Numbered from the stretch's first letter, positions 8,296 to 18,980 are shown. The stretch: DNA of 64,000 nucleotides from Candidatus Poribacteria bacterium (GCA_022824265.1 JAJEAG010000090.1:1-64000), one strand, 5' to 3'. The notes: generated from the letters alone by a model not told the origin. Program-made: numbers and translations.

Positions 8296-10356
8296 TTATT
8301 CGCTACGGTTGGGTTTTTCAGGTTGCGAGGAAAAGTCCCATAGAAGTACTGTACCATCTGTCCTTCCACTTGCAAGTGTTTTCCCATCTGAGCTGAATGC
8401 CAAACTTGAGACACCACCAGTATGTCCTTTGAGTGTTTTGAGATGTTCACCAGTGTGTGCATTCCATACACGAATTTCTCCGCTCCAAGTCCCGCTGCTG
8501 AGATACCCATCCCAGGAATACCAGTCGCCACTAACGATAAGATTTCCATCGGGACTGAATACCACACTTGAGACCACATCTTTATGTCCTGTTAGAGTTT
8601 TTATGAGTTGACCGGTGTTGGCATTCCATAAACGGATTTCCTCACCGTCACTGTAGGTGCTTTCATAACCCGCCCAATGTCCGCTGCCGCTTGCGATAGT
8701 GTTTCCGTCTGGACTGAAAACTACACTATTAACTACGGATGTATGTGCTGTTAGAGTCCTTAAATGCTCAGCGGTGTTGACATTCCAAAGTCGGATTTCC
8801 TGCCCCTCACATGTGCCCTGATCCTCCCCTCTTCCGTGATATACCAACCTACCGCTACCACTGATGATTGTGGTCCCATCCGGACTGAAAACTACGGTGT
8901 TGACGTTTTCTATATGTCCTGTAAGGGTTTTGAGAAGTTCACCAGTATTGGCATTCCATAATCGGATAGTTCTGTCGTTGCCCCCGCTGGCGATAATATC
9001 TCCATTCGATCTGAAAACTACACAACTTACCGAATCCGTATGTCCCATCAGCGTTTTGATGTGTTCACGTGTGTTGACATTCCATAGGCGGATTGTTCTG
9101 TCGTTACTTGCACTGGCAATTGTTTTTCCATCCGGACTAAAAACTACACTGTTGACAGATCCCAAATGTCCAATCAACGTGTTGAGGAGTTGGTTTGTGT
9201 GAGAATCCCATAGGTGGATGTTGTTTCCACCACAACTAATTATCGTGTTACCATCTGGACTGAAAGCCACACTTCCGATTGAACCTATGTCTTTTCCACT
9301 GTATTTATCTTCTAAACCTTCATTTTCCGTAAGACTCTTGAGGTATTGTAAGGTATGAGCATTCCATACAGATATACCCGATTCATTCACAATCACGCAT
9401 GTATTTCCATCTGGACTGAAAATTGCCTTGACGGCAGGAATTGGAACGTCTTCAATGTATTCACTGGTGTTGACATCCCATAAACAGGCACCGTCCGTGC
9501 CAGCACTCATGAGCGTCTTTCCGTTCGGGCTGAAAGCTATGCTGTTGACAGATTTCGTGTGACCTACAAGAAATTTGATGAATTCACCAGTGTTAGCATC
9601 CCATAGGCGGATGGTTCCATTGCCACTGCCGCTGGCGATAATATCTCCATCCGGGTTGAAGACTACACTGTTGACTATGCGATCTTGAAAAGACGTGTTT
9701 TCAAAAGCTATACGTTTTTTGAGGGTTTTGAGCAGTTCGCCACTCTGAACATCCCACAAGCGGATGTTGCTGTCCCATTCATCTCCACTACTAGCGAGGG
9801 TTTTTCCATCCGGACTGAAACATACGCTTAAAGTTGCATAGGGTCCTCCGAATGCTTTGAGATGTTCACCAGTTTTGATATCAAACAATTGGATTCCTGA
9901 ACCTAAACCTTCAACATGTCCTCCTCCTCCAGCGATAGTCTTTCCATCTGGACTAAATGCGACACTCAATACCCAGTCTGCAGTATTAAAGGATTGGATG
10001 TGTTCGAATGTGTGCGTATTCCATACACTGACGGATCCATCTTCATTACCACTAATGATCGTATTTCCATCTGGACTGAAGGCAACACTACTAACAGGAC
10101 CTGAATTATTTTCGGTAAGCAGTGCTAACTCCTGATACTTTATCATATCATAGAGCCAGATACCGATGCTTGATGCTACTGCTAAATGTTTGCCATTCGG
10201 TGAATATGCTATCTCGTTTACAATTCCTTTTCCGAGGCGGGCTTTTGCTCCCTCTGGCAAACTCCATTGTGTGATGTCCTGTGCGAAGGTATTTGATAGA
10301 AAGAATATTGATAGAAAAAACAATGTCAACACAATAGAGAAAGTTTTTATCTTCAT
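8296..10356 (-). CDS. Secreted WD40-repeat protein, 14 blades
   Basis: A 686-residue protein with a Sec signal peptide (hydrophobic segment 8-25, ending FAQ) and about 14 WD40 units of the form 'VxSVxFSPDGxxIxSG...IRLWN'. Fourteen would make two seven-blade propellers. Units 3, 11, 12 and 13 carry long loop insertions before the last strand. The opening segment 'WSLPEGAKARLGKG' is one I associate with Poribacteria WD40 proteins. WD40 propellers bind proteins; no enzyme domain is attached. The ribosome site is weak (GGAT). It lies 40 bases downstream of the GH3 gene and may share its transcript. Confidence 0.88.
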   Translation of the reverse strand: MKIKTFSIVLTLFFLSIFFLSNTFAQDITQWSLPEGAKARLGKGIVNEIAYSPNGKHLAVASSIGIWLYDMIKYQELALLTENNSGPVSSVAFSPDGNTIISGNEDGSVSVWNTHTFEHIQSFNTADWVLSVAFSPDGKTIAGGGGHVEGLGSGIQLFDIKTGEHLKAFGGPYATLSVCFSPDGKTLASSGDEWDSNIRLWDVQSGELLKTLKKRIAFENTSFQDRIVNSVVFNPDGDIIASGSGNGTIRLWDANTGEFIKFLVGHTKSVNSIAFSPNGKTLMSAGTDGACLWDVNTSEYIEDVPIPAVKAIFSPDGNTCVIVNESGISVWNAHTLQYLKSLTENEGLEDKYSGKDIGSIGSVAFSPDGNTIISCGGNNIHLWDSHTNQLLNTLIGHLGSVNSVVFSPDGKTIASASNDRTIRLWNVNTREHIKTLMGHTDSVSCVVFRSNGDIIASGGNDRTIRLWNANTGELLKTLTGHIENVNTVVFSPDGTTIISGSGRLVYHGRGEDQGTCEGQEIRLWNVNTAEHLRTLTAHTSVVNSVVFSPDGNTIASGSGHWAGYESTYSDGEEIRLWNANTGQLIKTLTGHKDVVSSVVFSPDGNLIVSGDWYSWDGYLSSGTWSGEIRVWNAHTGEHLKTLKGHTGGVSSLAFSSDGKTLASGRTDGTVLLWDFSSQPEKPNRSE

Positions 10357-10396
10357 CAGATATATCCAATTTTATATACAAAGAAAAATCGGTATA

Positions 10397-12067
10397 TTAG
10401 TTCTTCAATTGGTAAGGTATGGTAACAGGTAACTTACCTGTTGCTTGTTTTTTACCTAATAATACTTCCACTGCTGCGAGTAGAGAAAAATAGTTATTAT
10501 CGTAAGCTGCAATAGCACATTCAACATTAGGACATTCACCCAGTAGATACGGTGATGCAACGGAAATAGCAATTATCGGAACATCGGTATTACGACTCAA
10601 CTGATGTACAAGTTGTGCATGCTTTAGACTTGCGATACCCGCTACAATAACTTTCGGTTTTGATGACAATATATGTGGTATATATTGACGCGTGATAATT
10701 AAAGGCGGCATTAGAAGTGCTGTAACATGTGTAAGATCCGTATGTGCTTTTAAGAAAGTGTTAGAAAAGTCACGTGAAGGACTGAGGATGAGAACAGATT
10801 CCTTAGGTTCTGCATCTAAAGGTAATATACCGGGTGTTTCTTTGACGATTGATACTGCTTGTGTTGAAATAGTTTGTGCAGTTTCTCTATGTTCCCTGCT
10901 TCCTACAAGTGCTAATGGTGAATTGATTGCCTGTGGATTTTCAATATGTGCTATCGTTTTATCAAACGCTCCGCAAGCATTTTTAGCTTTCAATATTCGT
11001 CGAAGTGAGTTATCCAATCTTGTCGTTGTAATCCTTCGGGTTCTTACTGCTTGACGTACTGCATTATATGCAGTTTGTTGCTTTTGCAATGTCCAAGGAA
11101 TCAGTAGCATATCTGCACCTGCTTGTATTGCCATGACAGCTGCCTTATCAATTTCGTATTTTTCCGAAATAGCCTTCATCTCAAGATCATCGGTAATGAT
11201 TATACCTTCAAAACCAAGTTCTTCTCGTAGAAGTTTAGTGAGAATCGTATGTGAAAGTGTTGCTGGCATCTGATTGTCCAGACCGGGATATAGTATATGT
11301 GCTGTCATAATTGCTGCAACACCTGAATCTATTGCTTTGCGAAATGGCAGCAATTCAACTTTGTTTAAACTCTTTTGATCTTTTGTAACCAAAGGTAATT
11401 TTTTATAAGAGTCTGCGTTTGCATCTCCGTGTCCTGGAAAGTGTTTTGCTGTAGCAAGTACATCTTGTGTTTGTAAACCGCGGATATAGGCTGCACCAAG
11501 TTGGGAGACAAGTTGTGGAGATTCCCCGTAGGATCGGATACCGATTGCGGGATTTTTCGGATTAGTATTGACATCAAGAACAGGGGCAAGATTTAAGTTT
11601 ATACCCATGACATTTAATTCTATACCTGTGATTTTTCCTGCTTTTAATGCTAAGGGTTCTGATTGTGTTGCACCTAAAGCCATGTTTCCGGGGAAAATAG
11701 TTGTCCCTCTCTGAAATCTTGAGACTTTGCCTCCCTCTTGGTCAATGGCAATAAATAAAGGAATACCTTTTGGTGTTTTTTGTGCAAGTAGTTGAAGTTC
11801 AGTTGTTAGGGCTGCTACTTGTTCCGGAACACTTATATTTTTCTCATACAGAATTATTCCACCGACATAACGTTTGGATATGTGTGCTTTGGGTACTGGT
11901 CCTACCTGTCTTCCACCAGTACCGACTATGAAAAGCTGTCCAATTTTTTCATTTAAAGACATCTTACCAATGAGTCCCTCTATCTCTGCATCTGTGAGGG
12001 CAAAGGAGTAGGATACAGTAAGAATTATTAAGAATAAATATAGGAGAGTTTTATTGATAAAATACAT
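10397..12067 (-). CDS. nagZ: Glycoside hydrolase family 3, beta-N-acetylhexosaminidase type
   Basis: A 556-residue exported enzyme. It has a signal peptide (to about residue 23), a GH3 TIM barrel with KHFPGHGD (208-215, the mobile His loop of NagZ-type enzymes) and ITDDLEM (291-297, the nucleophile Asp), followed by a second alpha/beta domain (about 380-556). It probably removes N-acetylglucosamine from peptidoglycan fragments in the periplasm; cytoplasmic NagZ lacks the signal and second domain, so this is closer to the longer two-domain forms. No good ribosome site precedes the ATG, but the signal peptide supports it. It is 29 bases downstream of the DUF4175 gene. Confidence 0.85.
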   Translation of the reverse strand: MYFINKTLLYLFLIILTVSYSFALTDAEIEGLIGKMSLNEKIGQLFIVGTGGRQVGPVPKAHISKRYVGGIILYEKNISVPEQVAALTTELQLLAQKTPKGIPLFIAIDQEGGKVSRFQRGTTIFPGNMALGATQSEPLALKAGKITGIELNVMGINLNLAPVLDVNTNPKNPAIGIRSYGESPQLVSQLGAAYIRGLQTQDVLATAKHFPGHGDANADSYKKLPLVTKDQKSLNKVELLPFRKAIDSGVAAIMTAHILYPGLDNQMPATLSHTILTKLLREELGFEGIIITDDLEMKAISEKYEIDKAAVMAIQAGADMLLIPWTLQKQQTAYNAVRQAVRTRRITTTRLDNSLRRILKAKNACGAFDKTIAHIENPQAINSPLALVGSREHRETAQTISTQAVSIVKETPGILPLDAEPKESVLILSPSRDFSNTFLKAHTDLTHVTALLMPPLIITRQYIPHILSSKPKVIVAGIASLKHAQLVHQLSRNTDVPIIAISVASPYLLGECPNVECAIAAYDNNYFSLLAAVEVLLGKKQATGKLPVTIPYQLKN

Positions 12068-12096
12068 AATATGCTAAATGTGTTGATGTTAGTTGA

Positions 12097-15000
12097 TTAC
12101 TGTGTTTTTTGTGATAGTGCTTTAAAATACTGTTTTAGTAATTCACGATATTGAAATGGTATATTCTCCAATTCCTTAGCATTTGGAGTGGTTTCAAATT
12201 TCCGAACGATTTCTAATAATTCTGGATGTAACGGAGGTATATCTTGGGGTGGTGCTGAAGGTCTGTTGGCAACTTGTGCTTTTCTCTGTCTACCAACATC
12301 ACGTTTCTGCAACGATTTTAGACTATCAAGCATTCGTGTTACAATCTGTTTTTGTTGTTCAATAACTTGATCATTGAGTGTTCCTTGTTCAAGTTTTCTC
12401 TCAACATCAGCCATTTCTTCAGCAACATTTTGTAGACTTCCGAGCATTTCTGCTGCCTCTTCTGCTAATTCCGCAAGTCTTTCTGTTGCTTCACGGATAA
12501 GTTGTTGTTGTGCTGCAAGTCTATCAAGGCGTTGTTGAAGTCCGGGTGTTCTCCCTTGTTCTCGCATTTGTTGACTAAGGTTTTGTGCCATCTGATTCAA
12601 CTGTTCTTGACTTTGTGCAAGTTGTTGAAGTTGTTGTAACATATCCTCCAGACCACCAGCACCCATCTGTTGATTCATTTGTGCCATGGCGTCGAGCATG
12701 TCAGAGATTGCTTGATTGAGTTCTGCTAATCCCTGCTTTTGTATTGGTAGTGCAAGATTGGTTTGTCTATCTTCCAATGCACGTGCAGCACGGTTCAAGG
12801 CGTCACTTGATGAATTCAGTTGCCACACAATTTCAGGATCTATTTGCATCTGTTGTTTTCCAAGCTCCCATAGCTTATTCGCAAGTTGTGAGATACCATT
12901 TGCTACACTTAGTTCATCTGACGCAAGCTTTTGCAGACGTAGTATTTCACTTGGGATGTAATCCATTGTATTAGATGTAACAAGATCACTTGTTTGATTT
13001 ATCGTTTTCTCATGAAGGTGTGAAAAATACAGGCTGCTCTTTACTGCCTCTCGCATTGCAACTAATGCTTGATTAGAATTAGCACCTTCCATAAATTCCA
13101 AGGCATTATCCAAGCCTTGTGCTAATTCAGACATTGTTTGTTCTGCTTCTCTACCAGTTTGTAGTGCTTTTTGTTGCTGTTCATTTCGTAGACTTTCACT
13201 TGTATTTTGTAGATTTTCAGATAGGTTTTGATCCTGTGCAAACTGGTTGAGTCTCTTGACTTCATCAGCGATTTTCTGAATTTGCGGTGCAGTATTTTCT
13301 TGAGATCTTGCCATATCAGACATTTCATTGCCAAGAGAGTCTAATTTATCACTAAGTTTATCAGATTCTTCTTTAATCCTATCCTCTTTTTGTGCCGAGT
13401 CATTTAGTTCTGCTTTTTCTAATGTATTCTTTGCTGTTTGATCTTGTTCAGGATTTGTAGATTGCTGAGTATCTGCTGATTCAACGGCTTCAGAGGGAGT
13501 TGAGTCATCTGTATTTTGTGTAGTTGTTGTGTCTATGGAATCCATCAGTTCTTTCTGTTGTTCTGCGAGAGCTTGTGCTTGTTTGGCTGCTGCTTCAAGT
13601 TTCTGTTGCATTATCATCTGTTGATAGAGCGATTTCATACGTTCAAGTTGTTGTTGAAACAGTTCCTGATTGAAATTGGCTTCAGTCATTGCCTGTTCTT
13701 GCTCAGATATTTGTTGTTGAGCTAATGCCTCACTCAATTTTTTCAGGAGTTCCTGATGCTCTTCTGACAGTGCTTCCTTCATCAATTCTTGAAGTTCTTG
13801 GTATTTTTGTATGGTTTCTGGTTCAAAGAGTTGGTTTTTCTCTATATCTGTAGTCGTCTGTTGCATGTCTGTAATGAGTTCATTTGCTTTCTTTTCTATC
13901 TGTTTTTGTGTTTCAACTACCTGTTGTAATAGTTTTTTATCGGTTAAAGAGAACTCATTAAATTTTCGAATTTTGTCAAGAAGTTCTTCTACCATACCAG
14001 TTGCTTCAGACTGTTCATCAAATAGTTCATCAAGACTATACTGTTCGGTTTCCTGCTCAGTTGCAAGTTCTTTATATAATTCATCAAGCGTTGGAAAACG
14101 GAGTATATATGTACGCGATTTACCAATGTTGGGACCTGATACATCATCTATATCAAGTGCTTGCACATAATAAGAAAGTATCTCTCCTGGGAAAAGACCA
14201 ATCGGATCAATATCCCAAGTATATGATATGAACTGCGATGTTTGTGGTGGTGATGTGGTTGGAGGTATTTGCTTGAGCGTGATAATTACATCGTCAGCGT
14301 TTTCTTTCTGAATACGATGTACCAACTGAAGAGTCTGGAGTCCATAATCATCAGTTGCTTCCACCTTGAGTTTGATAAGCATATCGTTATCTAAATCAAG
14401 GTCTTTACCTGGGTCAATTATTTCCACTTGAGGGATATTATCCTTATATACGTTGAGTGTATAAACAAGCGAGTCGGTATTTGTCAGACCATCTTTGTCT
14501 TGTATCTGTATGTGGTATGTGTCCGCTTCTTGTACAATAAAACTACCTTTGATTCCAGTTTCAGATACGATTTGTAATGGAACAGGATCAGATTCATTAA
14601 ATATAATATTTGATTCCGTAAGTGGCTTATTACTTTCTCCTGTAATTATAATCTCTGTACCATAAAGTACTTCTGCATTACCTGTGTTTGATTCAAGGGA
14701 TTGCGTTGGAAGTTGCGTGTAAGCAGGATAGTTAAGCTGTAATTGGAAGGATTGAATGATAGGTTCATGACTTACAGCAATTTGAAAACGTTCAGATGCT
14801 ATGTCTTTTGTTGAAACATAGTAGTATAATGAACGATCAATATTTTTTATTGTTGCGGTAAATGGGACATCTGTGGGTTCACGATTCATTAGTAAAGATT
14901 GCCACGTTTCTCCTTCCTGTGTATGTGGCAATGGATTCTTTACATCATTTATGTTATTATCTGTATCAGTTAATACCTTCTCACTTATCTGATTATTTCC

Positions 15001-15735
15001 TTCCTCGTCAGTTTGTGCTAATCTGTAATAGACATAAACAGACGCATCCAAATGACCGCTAACCTTTGCACTGATGGTTACATCTTCTCCACGTTTTATT
15101 TCAATGTTACCAGGAGATACTTCATCTATGTGTGCAGTAAATCCCTCCATTGTTGTCTTCGGAAGTGACTCAAATGTTTGTGTGAATCCCTTCAATGCAG
15201 ATGGTAATAGGAATGTGGTCAGTGACAAAACACACAAAGATATAACAGCAACACCAGCATACCGTTTTATTCCATGAACTTCTCTGTGAAAAATCTTCTT
15301 TAACTCAATTTTATCTATATCATCTTGTGTTTGATTTATCAACTGCTCAACAAATTCTTGTGCATACCCTAACCTGTTGTTTTCAAGTGTATGTTTCAGT
15401 TGAACAGCACTTAGTATCCTATTTTCTATATTCGGATATGCCTTTTCGAGGTAGGCTGCTACTGAGGTATAGGTAAATTTACGAAACAGTGGACGTATCA
15501 AAAAACGAATGGTGAAATATAGTGCAATTCCTAATAAGAGAACGACGATAGTTCCTCGGAATATTAGGGGTAATGCCAACTGAAAACAGAGGAGAACAAC
15601 AGTCATTACACTTGAGAGTACAGCAATCCATTTTAAGAGACTCTCAGATAGAATAAGCCATCGCCAAGTGCTCCGAACTCTATTGAGTTTATTGATGATA
15701 GATTGGTAAATCTGATTTGTGTTTTGATTTGACAT
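12097..15735 (-). CDS. DUF4175-type membrane protein with long Gln/Glu-rich coiled coil
   Basis: A 1212-residue protein with two close membrane segments (about 34-78) and a third (about 155-180), an extracytoplasmic beta-rich region (about 190-530), then a very long Gln/Glu-rich helical tail (about 540-1170, with runs such as QQLQQLAQSQEQLNQMAQN). This matches what is known as DUF4175, often next to VWA and DUF4159 genes. Its function is not established. ATG with AAGGAAATC. It is the third gene of the VWA-DUF4159-DUF4175 run. Confidence 0.75.
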   Translation of the reverse strand: MSNQNTNQIYQSIINKLNRVRSTWRWLILSESLLKWIAVLSSVMTVVLLCFQLALPLIFRGTIVVLLLGIALYFTIRFLIRPLFRKFTYTSVAAYLEKAYPNIENRILSAVQLKHTLENNRLGYAQEFVEQLINQTQDDIDKIELKKIFHREVHGIKRYAGVAVISLCVLSLTTFLLPSALKGFTQTFESLPKTTMEGFTAHIDEVSPGNIEIKRGEDVTISAKVSGHLDASVYVYYRLAQTDEEGNNQISEKVLTDTDNNINDVKNPLPHTQEGETWQSLLMNREPTDVPFTATIKNIDRSLYYYVSTKDIASERFQIAVSHEPIIQSFQLQLNYPAYTQLPTQSLESNTGNAEVLYGTEIIITGESNKPLTESNIIFNESDPVPLQIVSETGIKGSFIVQEADTYHIQIQDKDGLTNTDSLVYTLNVYKDNIPQVEIIDPGKDLDLDNDMLIKLKVEATDDYGLQTLQLVHRIQKENADDVIITLKQIPPTTSPPQTSQFISYTWDIDPIGLFPGEILSYYVQALDIDDVSGPNIGKSRTYILRFPTLDELYKELATEQETEQYSLDELFDEQSEATGMVEELLDKIRKFNEFSLTDKKLLQQVVETQKQIEKKANELITDMQQTTTDIEKNQLFEPETIQKYQELQELMKEALSEEHQELLKKLSEALAQQQISEQEQAMTEANFNQELFQQQLERMKSLYQQMIMQQKLEAAAKQAQALAEQQKELMDSIDTTTTQNTDDSTPSEAVESADTQQSTNPEQDQTAKNTLEKAELNDSAQKEDRIKEESDKLSDKLDSLGNEMSDMARSQENTAPQIQKIADEVKRLNQFAQDQNLSENLQNTSESLRNEQQQKALQTGREAEQTMSELAQGLDNALEFMEGANSNQALVAMREAVKSSLYFSHLHEKTINQTSDLVTSNTMDYIPSEILRLQKLASDELSVANGISQLANKLWELGKQQMQIDPEIVWQLNSSSDALNRAARALEDRQTNLALPIQKQGLAELNQAISDMLDAMAQMNQQMGAGGLEDMLQQLQQLAQSQEQLNQMAQNLSQQMREQGRTPGLQQRLDRLAAQQQLIREATERLAELAEEAAEMLGSLQNVAEEMADVERKLEQGTLNDQVIEQQKQIVTRMLDSLKSLQKRDVGRQRKAQVANRPSAPPQDIPPLHPELLEIVRKFETTPNAKELENIPFQYRELLKQYFKALSQKTQ

Positions 15736-15809
15736 TTGATTTCCTTGTATTCAGTTATAGGTAAACTGTAAACCACATGAAGGATTTTAAAGATGTATTC
15801 CAGTTTTGG

Positions 15810-16517
15810 TCAATGTGTCAGAACATAGACAGCAATGTTTACAGCCATTTTTGATGCAAGTTCTCGGATTTCTGGCGTGTCCTCTGGATGGACTCTTGGG
15901 TCTTCCAATCCATCTCCAATGTCAGCACTGTAAGCATAAAAGACAACCATTCTTCCATTGTGAAAAATACTATATCCTTGGGCTGGTTCAGAATCGTGTT
16001 CATGGATTTTTGGTAGACCGGGCAAATCGTAAAAACAGTGATATATCGGATGCGAATTTGGTACCGGTTGCAATTCCTGCTTTGGGAAAACCCTACTAAT
16101 CTCCCTACGGAAACTCTTATCTAATCCGTAATCATCATTAACAAAAAGGAATCCACCGTTTGTAAGATATTGTCGTAGCGAAGTAACCTCATCCTCAGTT
16201 AGACGGATATTTCCGTGTCCTACCAGATATAACATCGGATATTGATACAATTCATGATCAGTTAATTTGAGAATTACACGGTCATCAGCAGTTTCAATTT
16301 CAGTCCGTTCCCTGAGTAGGCTTAGCCAATTTCCTATTGCAGATGGATCACCGTACCAATCTCCTCCACCACCATACTGAACTTGTGCAATTGTAAATAG
16401 TTCACCAGCCTGTTGTGTACTAATCAGAATACTGAATGACAAGAACCAGATTAGAAGTATAAATCGTTTTCTTGAATAGACATGATGGAATTTTCTTTTT
16501 TTATACCCTCTTTTCAT
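15810..16517 (-). CDS. DUF4159 domain protein
   Basis: A 235-residue protein with one N-terminal hydrophobic segment (about 19-36; signal or anchor). The rest is a single alpha/beta domain with 'AQVQYGGGGDWYGDP', 'YLVGHGNIRLTEDE' and 'NGGFLFVNDDYG', which I recognise as DUF4159, a fold resembling a glutamine amidotransferase without an obvious catalytic triad. It is between the VWA protein and DUF4175, where family members usually occur. Role unknown; probably part of a membrane complex with its neighbours. Confidence 0.78.
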   Translation of the reverse strand: MKRGYKKRKFHHVYSRKRFILLIWFLSFSILISTQQAGELFTIAQVQYGGGGDWYGDPSAIGNWLSLLRERTEIETADDRVILKLTDHELYQYPMLYLVGHGNIRLTEDEVTSLRQYLTNGGFLFVNDDYGLDKSFRREISRVFPKQELQPVPNSHPIYHCFYDLPGLPKIHEHDSEPAQGYSIFHNGRMVVFYAYSADIGDGLEDPRVHPEDTPEIRELASKMAVNIAVYVLTH

Positions 16518-16638
16518 AATTTATTGTCCTTAATCAACACATTCCTGATTATATTATAGCGGGGTTAATTGTGCCACTTTAATTTCAAATAAACGGTAAG
16601 GAATATTAACTATCAATACAATATGTATGACAAAGTCA

Positions 16639-18948
16639 TTAAATCAAACCTACACGTTTTCGTATGAACCATTCAGTCCCTAACAAACCAACGACTGCTA
16701 TAAGTACTATGGGATGTGTCCATAAATCGCGTTCAGTATCTACAAATATTGGGTCCTGTTCAATATTTATCTTATCCGGAAGTGAGTGTGCATCATCAAT
16801 TGTAAAATAGACACCACCAGTCTTCGTAGCGAGTTCTTTCAGTAGTGGTTCGTTTAGTTGAGGTGCTTCTAATTCAATCAGTTGAGGGTGTACAAAAAGA
16901 TCAATTTCATCCTCACCTAATGGTATATTACCAGCTTTACCCACTGCACGAATATTATAGGATCCTTTTTCTTCTACTCTCAATTGCGTAGTATAATTTC
17001 CTGCATTTTGTATTTGTGTTCCACTTGTTTCAGTATGTGTTTTCAGTGGAAATTGGGTGCCACTTGGTGTTGTAACGGATAATTGAATATCAGTGTTAAT
17101 TTGTGGATCAATAGTAAGCGAAAATGTTCTAATGTTTATCTTTGCAGTTTCACCTTGCGAATATGTAGAGGCATCAGTTGATATATAGATCTGATTTTCA
17201 TCAGACTGTTGTGCCATCCATCTTAGTGTCTGTGCCCAAAAACGTGAATACACTGTTTGATAGACTTTATCCTTATATGAATTGACACCAAAATCCCAAT
17301 TCCAAATACCCTCTGCTGCAAAGAAAAGACTTTTTCCAAGACCAACTCGGTGGAATATCAGAATAGGTTCTCCATTGCTCTTATTTATGAGTGTTGTTGC
17401 TCCAGCTTTGAGTTGGAATCTTCGATAGGAAATTGAAAGTGCAGGTAAGTTTCCCCATATTTCGTTGTTACGTTCTATTTTGTCAGTAAGTTGCATAATT
17501 GGATGAAACATTCCGGTTTGTGTTAGGTTAAGTGCATATTCTCCTTTTTGTTCCATGCATCCATTCGCAGGAATCTGAATTGGTAGTATTCTGGAAATTT
17601 CTGTCTTTCTAAATCCATCTACCCCTAAAGCATTATGTGATGGTAAAAAAATCACAGCCTTTCCGCGCTGCTCAACAAAATCAACAATCGTCCGCTGCTG
17701 TGCTGTTGTAAGATGTTCTGCAGATATATCACCTAATATCAACACATCATATTGGTAGAGTTCTTCACGAGTTTCAGGGAACCGAGCAGACGTAGTATCA
17801 CTGTCTTGCGGGAAAAACCCATTGGAACGGGATAGAACTGAATCGTTGACATATTTTTTTCCTTGAATGACAAAAGTTGGATCAATATCTGGATCGCGCT
17901 CTAAGGTTCGTTTGAGAAATGCATATTCCCAACGAGGTCTCCCTTCAAAATAAAGGACATTTAGTTTCGCCTTCACCACTTTTATGGCAAACGTCCTTTC
18001 ATTGTTTGTATCGGTTAGTTCACCTTCTAATGTAGGAAGTACTACCTTATATTGAAAATTTCCTTCTGTCTGAGGTGTCAATTTTAGTTCAATGACATGT
18101 TGACTACCTTTTGGTAATCTTTGTCCATCAATAGTGATTGATTGTCCATTTTTTTCCTCAGGAAAAGTCAGCATTGACGCATCAATAAGACGATTAGTAC
18201 TGGTATCTCGCAGTGATAATCTGATAGATTCAGCTGCATATCCTGTCTGACCAATTGTAATACGAATTAGTGTTTCATGTCCTGTATAGGCAATTGGTAG
18301 CACATCAACTTTCTGAATCTGTATGTCTTTTGGAGGTAGTGGAGAACCGACCCCTATTGCATAAACAGGTGTATTCATAGCAGCAATGTTATCAATTGAA
18401 AGGTTAGATGTATTATGTGCGCCGTCAGATATTAAGATTATACCAGCGTTAGGTTGTCCGCGCCATGCTTGCACCGTCTCCTTAATCGCAGAGGCAATAT
18501 CTGTGAGTGACCCGTCTGGTTCAAAATTAGCGACACTTTTTGTACTTTCATGTAAGGAATTATCAAAATGGTATAGATGGACTTTGTGTTCACTATTCAC
18601 ATTTTGTAAGAATTGGCTTGATTCATCAAAAAGCAGTTGGTTTACTTGATTTATTCGGGACGAATCTGTTTTACCAAGATAGTTATCTTCCAATTGCATA
18701 CTTCGTGATGTATCTACTAATATGGATAGATGTGTTGGAGGCGTAACATCTTTTTTTTGGAGTATAACCGGTGCTAATAAGCAACTAAGTAAAATTACTA
18801 TTGCTATAAAACGTAATGTAATGAGTAAATAACGGAGGAACTGAGGTATAGGTTGACCTGCTCTGGTGTACCCATATAAAGTAATGCCTATTGAAATGAT
18901 GATTGCAAGTATTATTGTCCAAAGAGGCAAATAGTATGTGAACTGCAT
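16639..18948 (-). CDS. VWA-domain membrane protein with glutamine amidotransferase-like region
   Basis: A 769-residue protein. Two N-terminal membrane segments (about 5-26 and 37-64) are followed by a VWA domain with the MIDAS start DTSRS (near 78-82), a beta-sandwich region, a class I amidotransferase-like domain (about 330-570, 'LNVLYFEGRPRWEYAFLKR'), another beta domain and a C-terminal membrane segment (about 745-762). This is the BatA-like/DUF VWA protein of MoxR-linked operons. It is first in its operon, behind a strong promoter. No MoxR ATPase or DUF58 gene is in the window. Confidence 0.83.
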   Translation of the reverse strand: MQFTYYLPLWTIILAIIISIGITLYGYTRAGQPIPQFLRYLLITLRFIAIVILLSCLLAPVILQKKDVTPPTHLSILVDTSRSMQLEDNYLGKTDSSRINQVNQLLFDESSQFLQNVNSEHKVHLYHFDNSLHESTKSVANFEPDGSLTDIASAIKETVQAWRGQPNAGIILISDGAHNTSNLSIDNIAAMNTPVYAIGVGSPLPPKDIQIQKVDVLPIAYTGHETLIRITIGQTGYAAESIRLSLRDTSTNRLIDASMLTFPEEKNGQSITIDGQRLPKGSQHVIELKLTPQTEGNFQYKVVLPTLEGELTDTNNERTFAIKVVKAKLNVLYFEGRPRWEYAFLKRTLERDPDIDPTFVIQGKKYVNDSVLSRSNGFFPQDSDTTSARFPETREELYQYDVLILGDISAEHLTTAQQRTIVDFVEQRGKAVIFLPSHNALGVDGFRKTEISRILPIQIPANGCMEQKGEYALNLTQTGMFHPIMQLTDKIERNNEIWGNLPALSISYRRFQLKAGATTLINKSNGEPILIFHRVGLGKSLFFAAEGIWNWDFGVNSYKDKVYQTVYSRFWAQTLRWMAQQSDENQIYISTDASTYSQGETAKINIRTFSLTIDPQINTDIQLSVTTPSGTQFPLKTHTETSGTQIQNAGNYTTQLRVEEKGSYNIRAVGKAGNIPLGEDEIDLFVHPQLIELEAPQLNEPLLKELATKTGGVYFTIDDAHSLPDKINIEQDPIFVDTERDLWTHPIVLIAVVGLLGTEWFIRKRVGLI

Positions 18949-18980
18949 TCTATGTATGCTTTCTTAATTTAATCTATAAA

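Noticed and set aside
8132-8611. 159-residue plus-strand frame
   Set aside because: Antisense to the epimerase 5' part and the WD40 3' part; no family features.
13811-14170. 119-residue plus-strand frame, Ser/Cys rich
   Set aside because: Antisense reading of the Gln/Glu-rich DUF4175 coding region, which produces such shadows.
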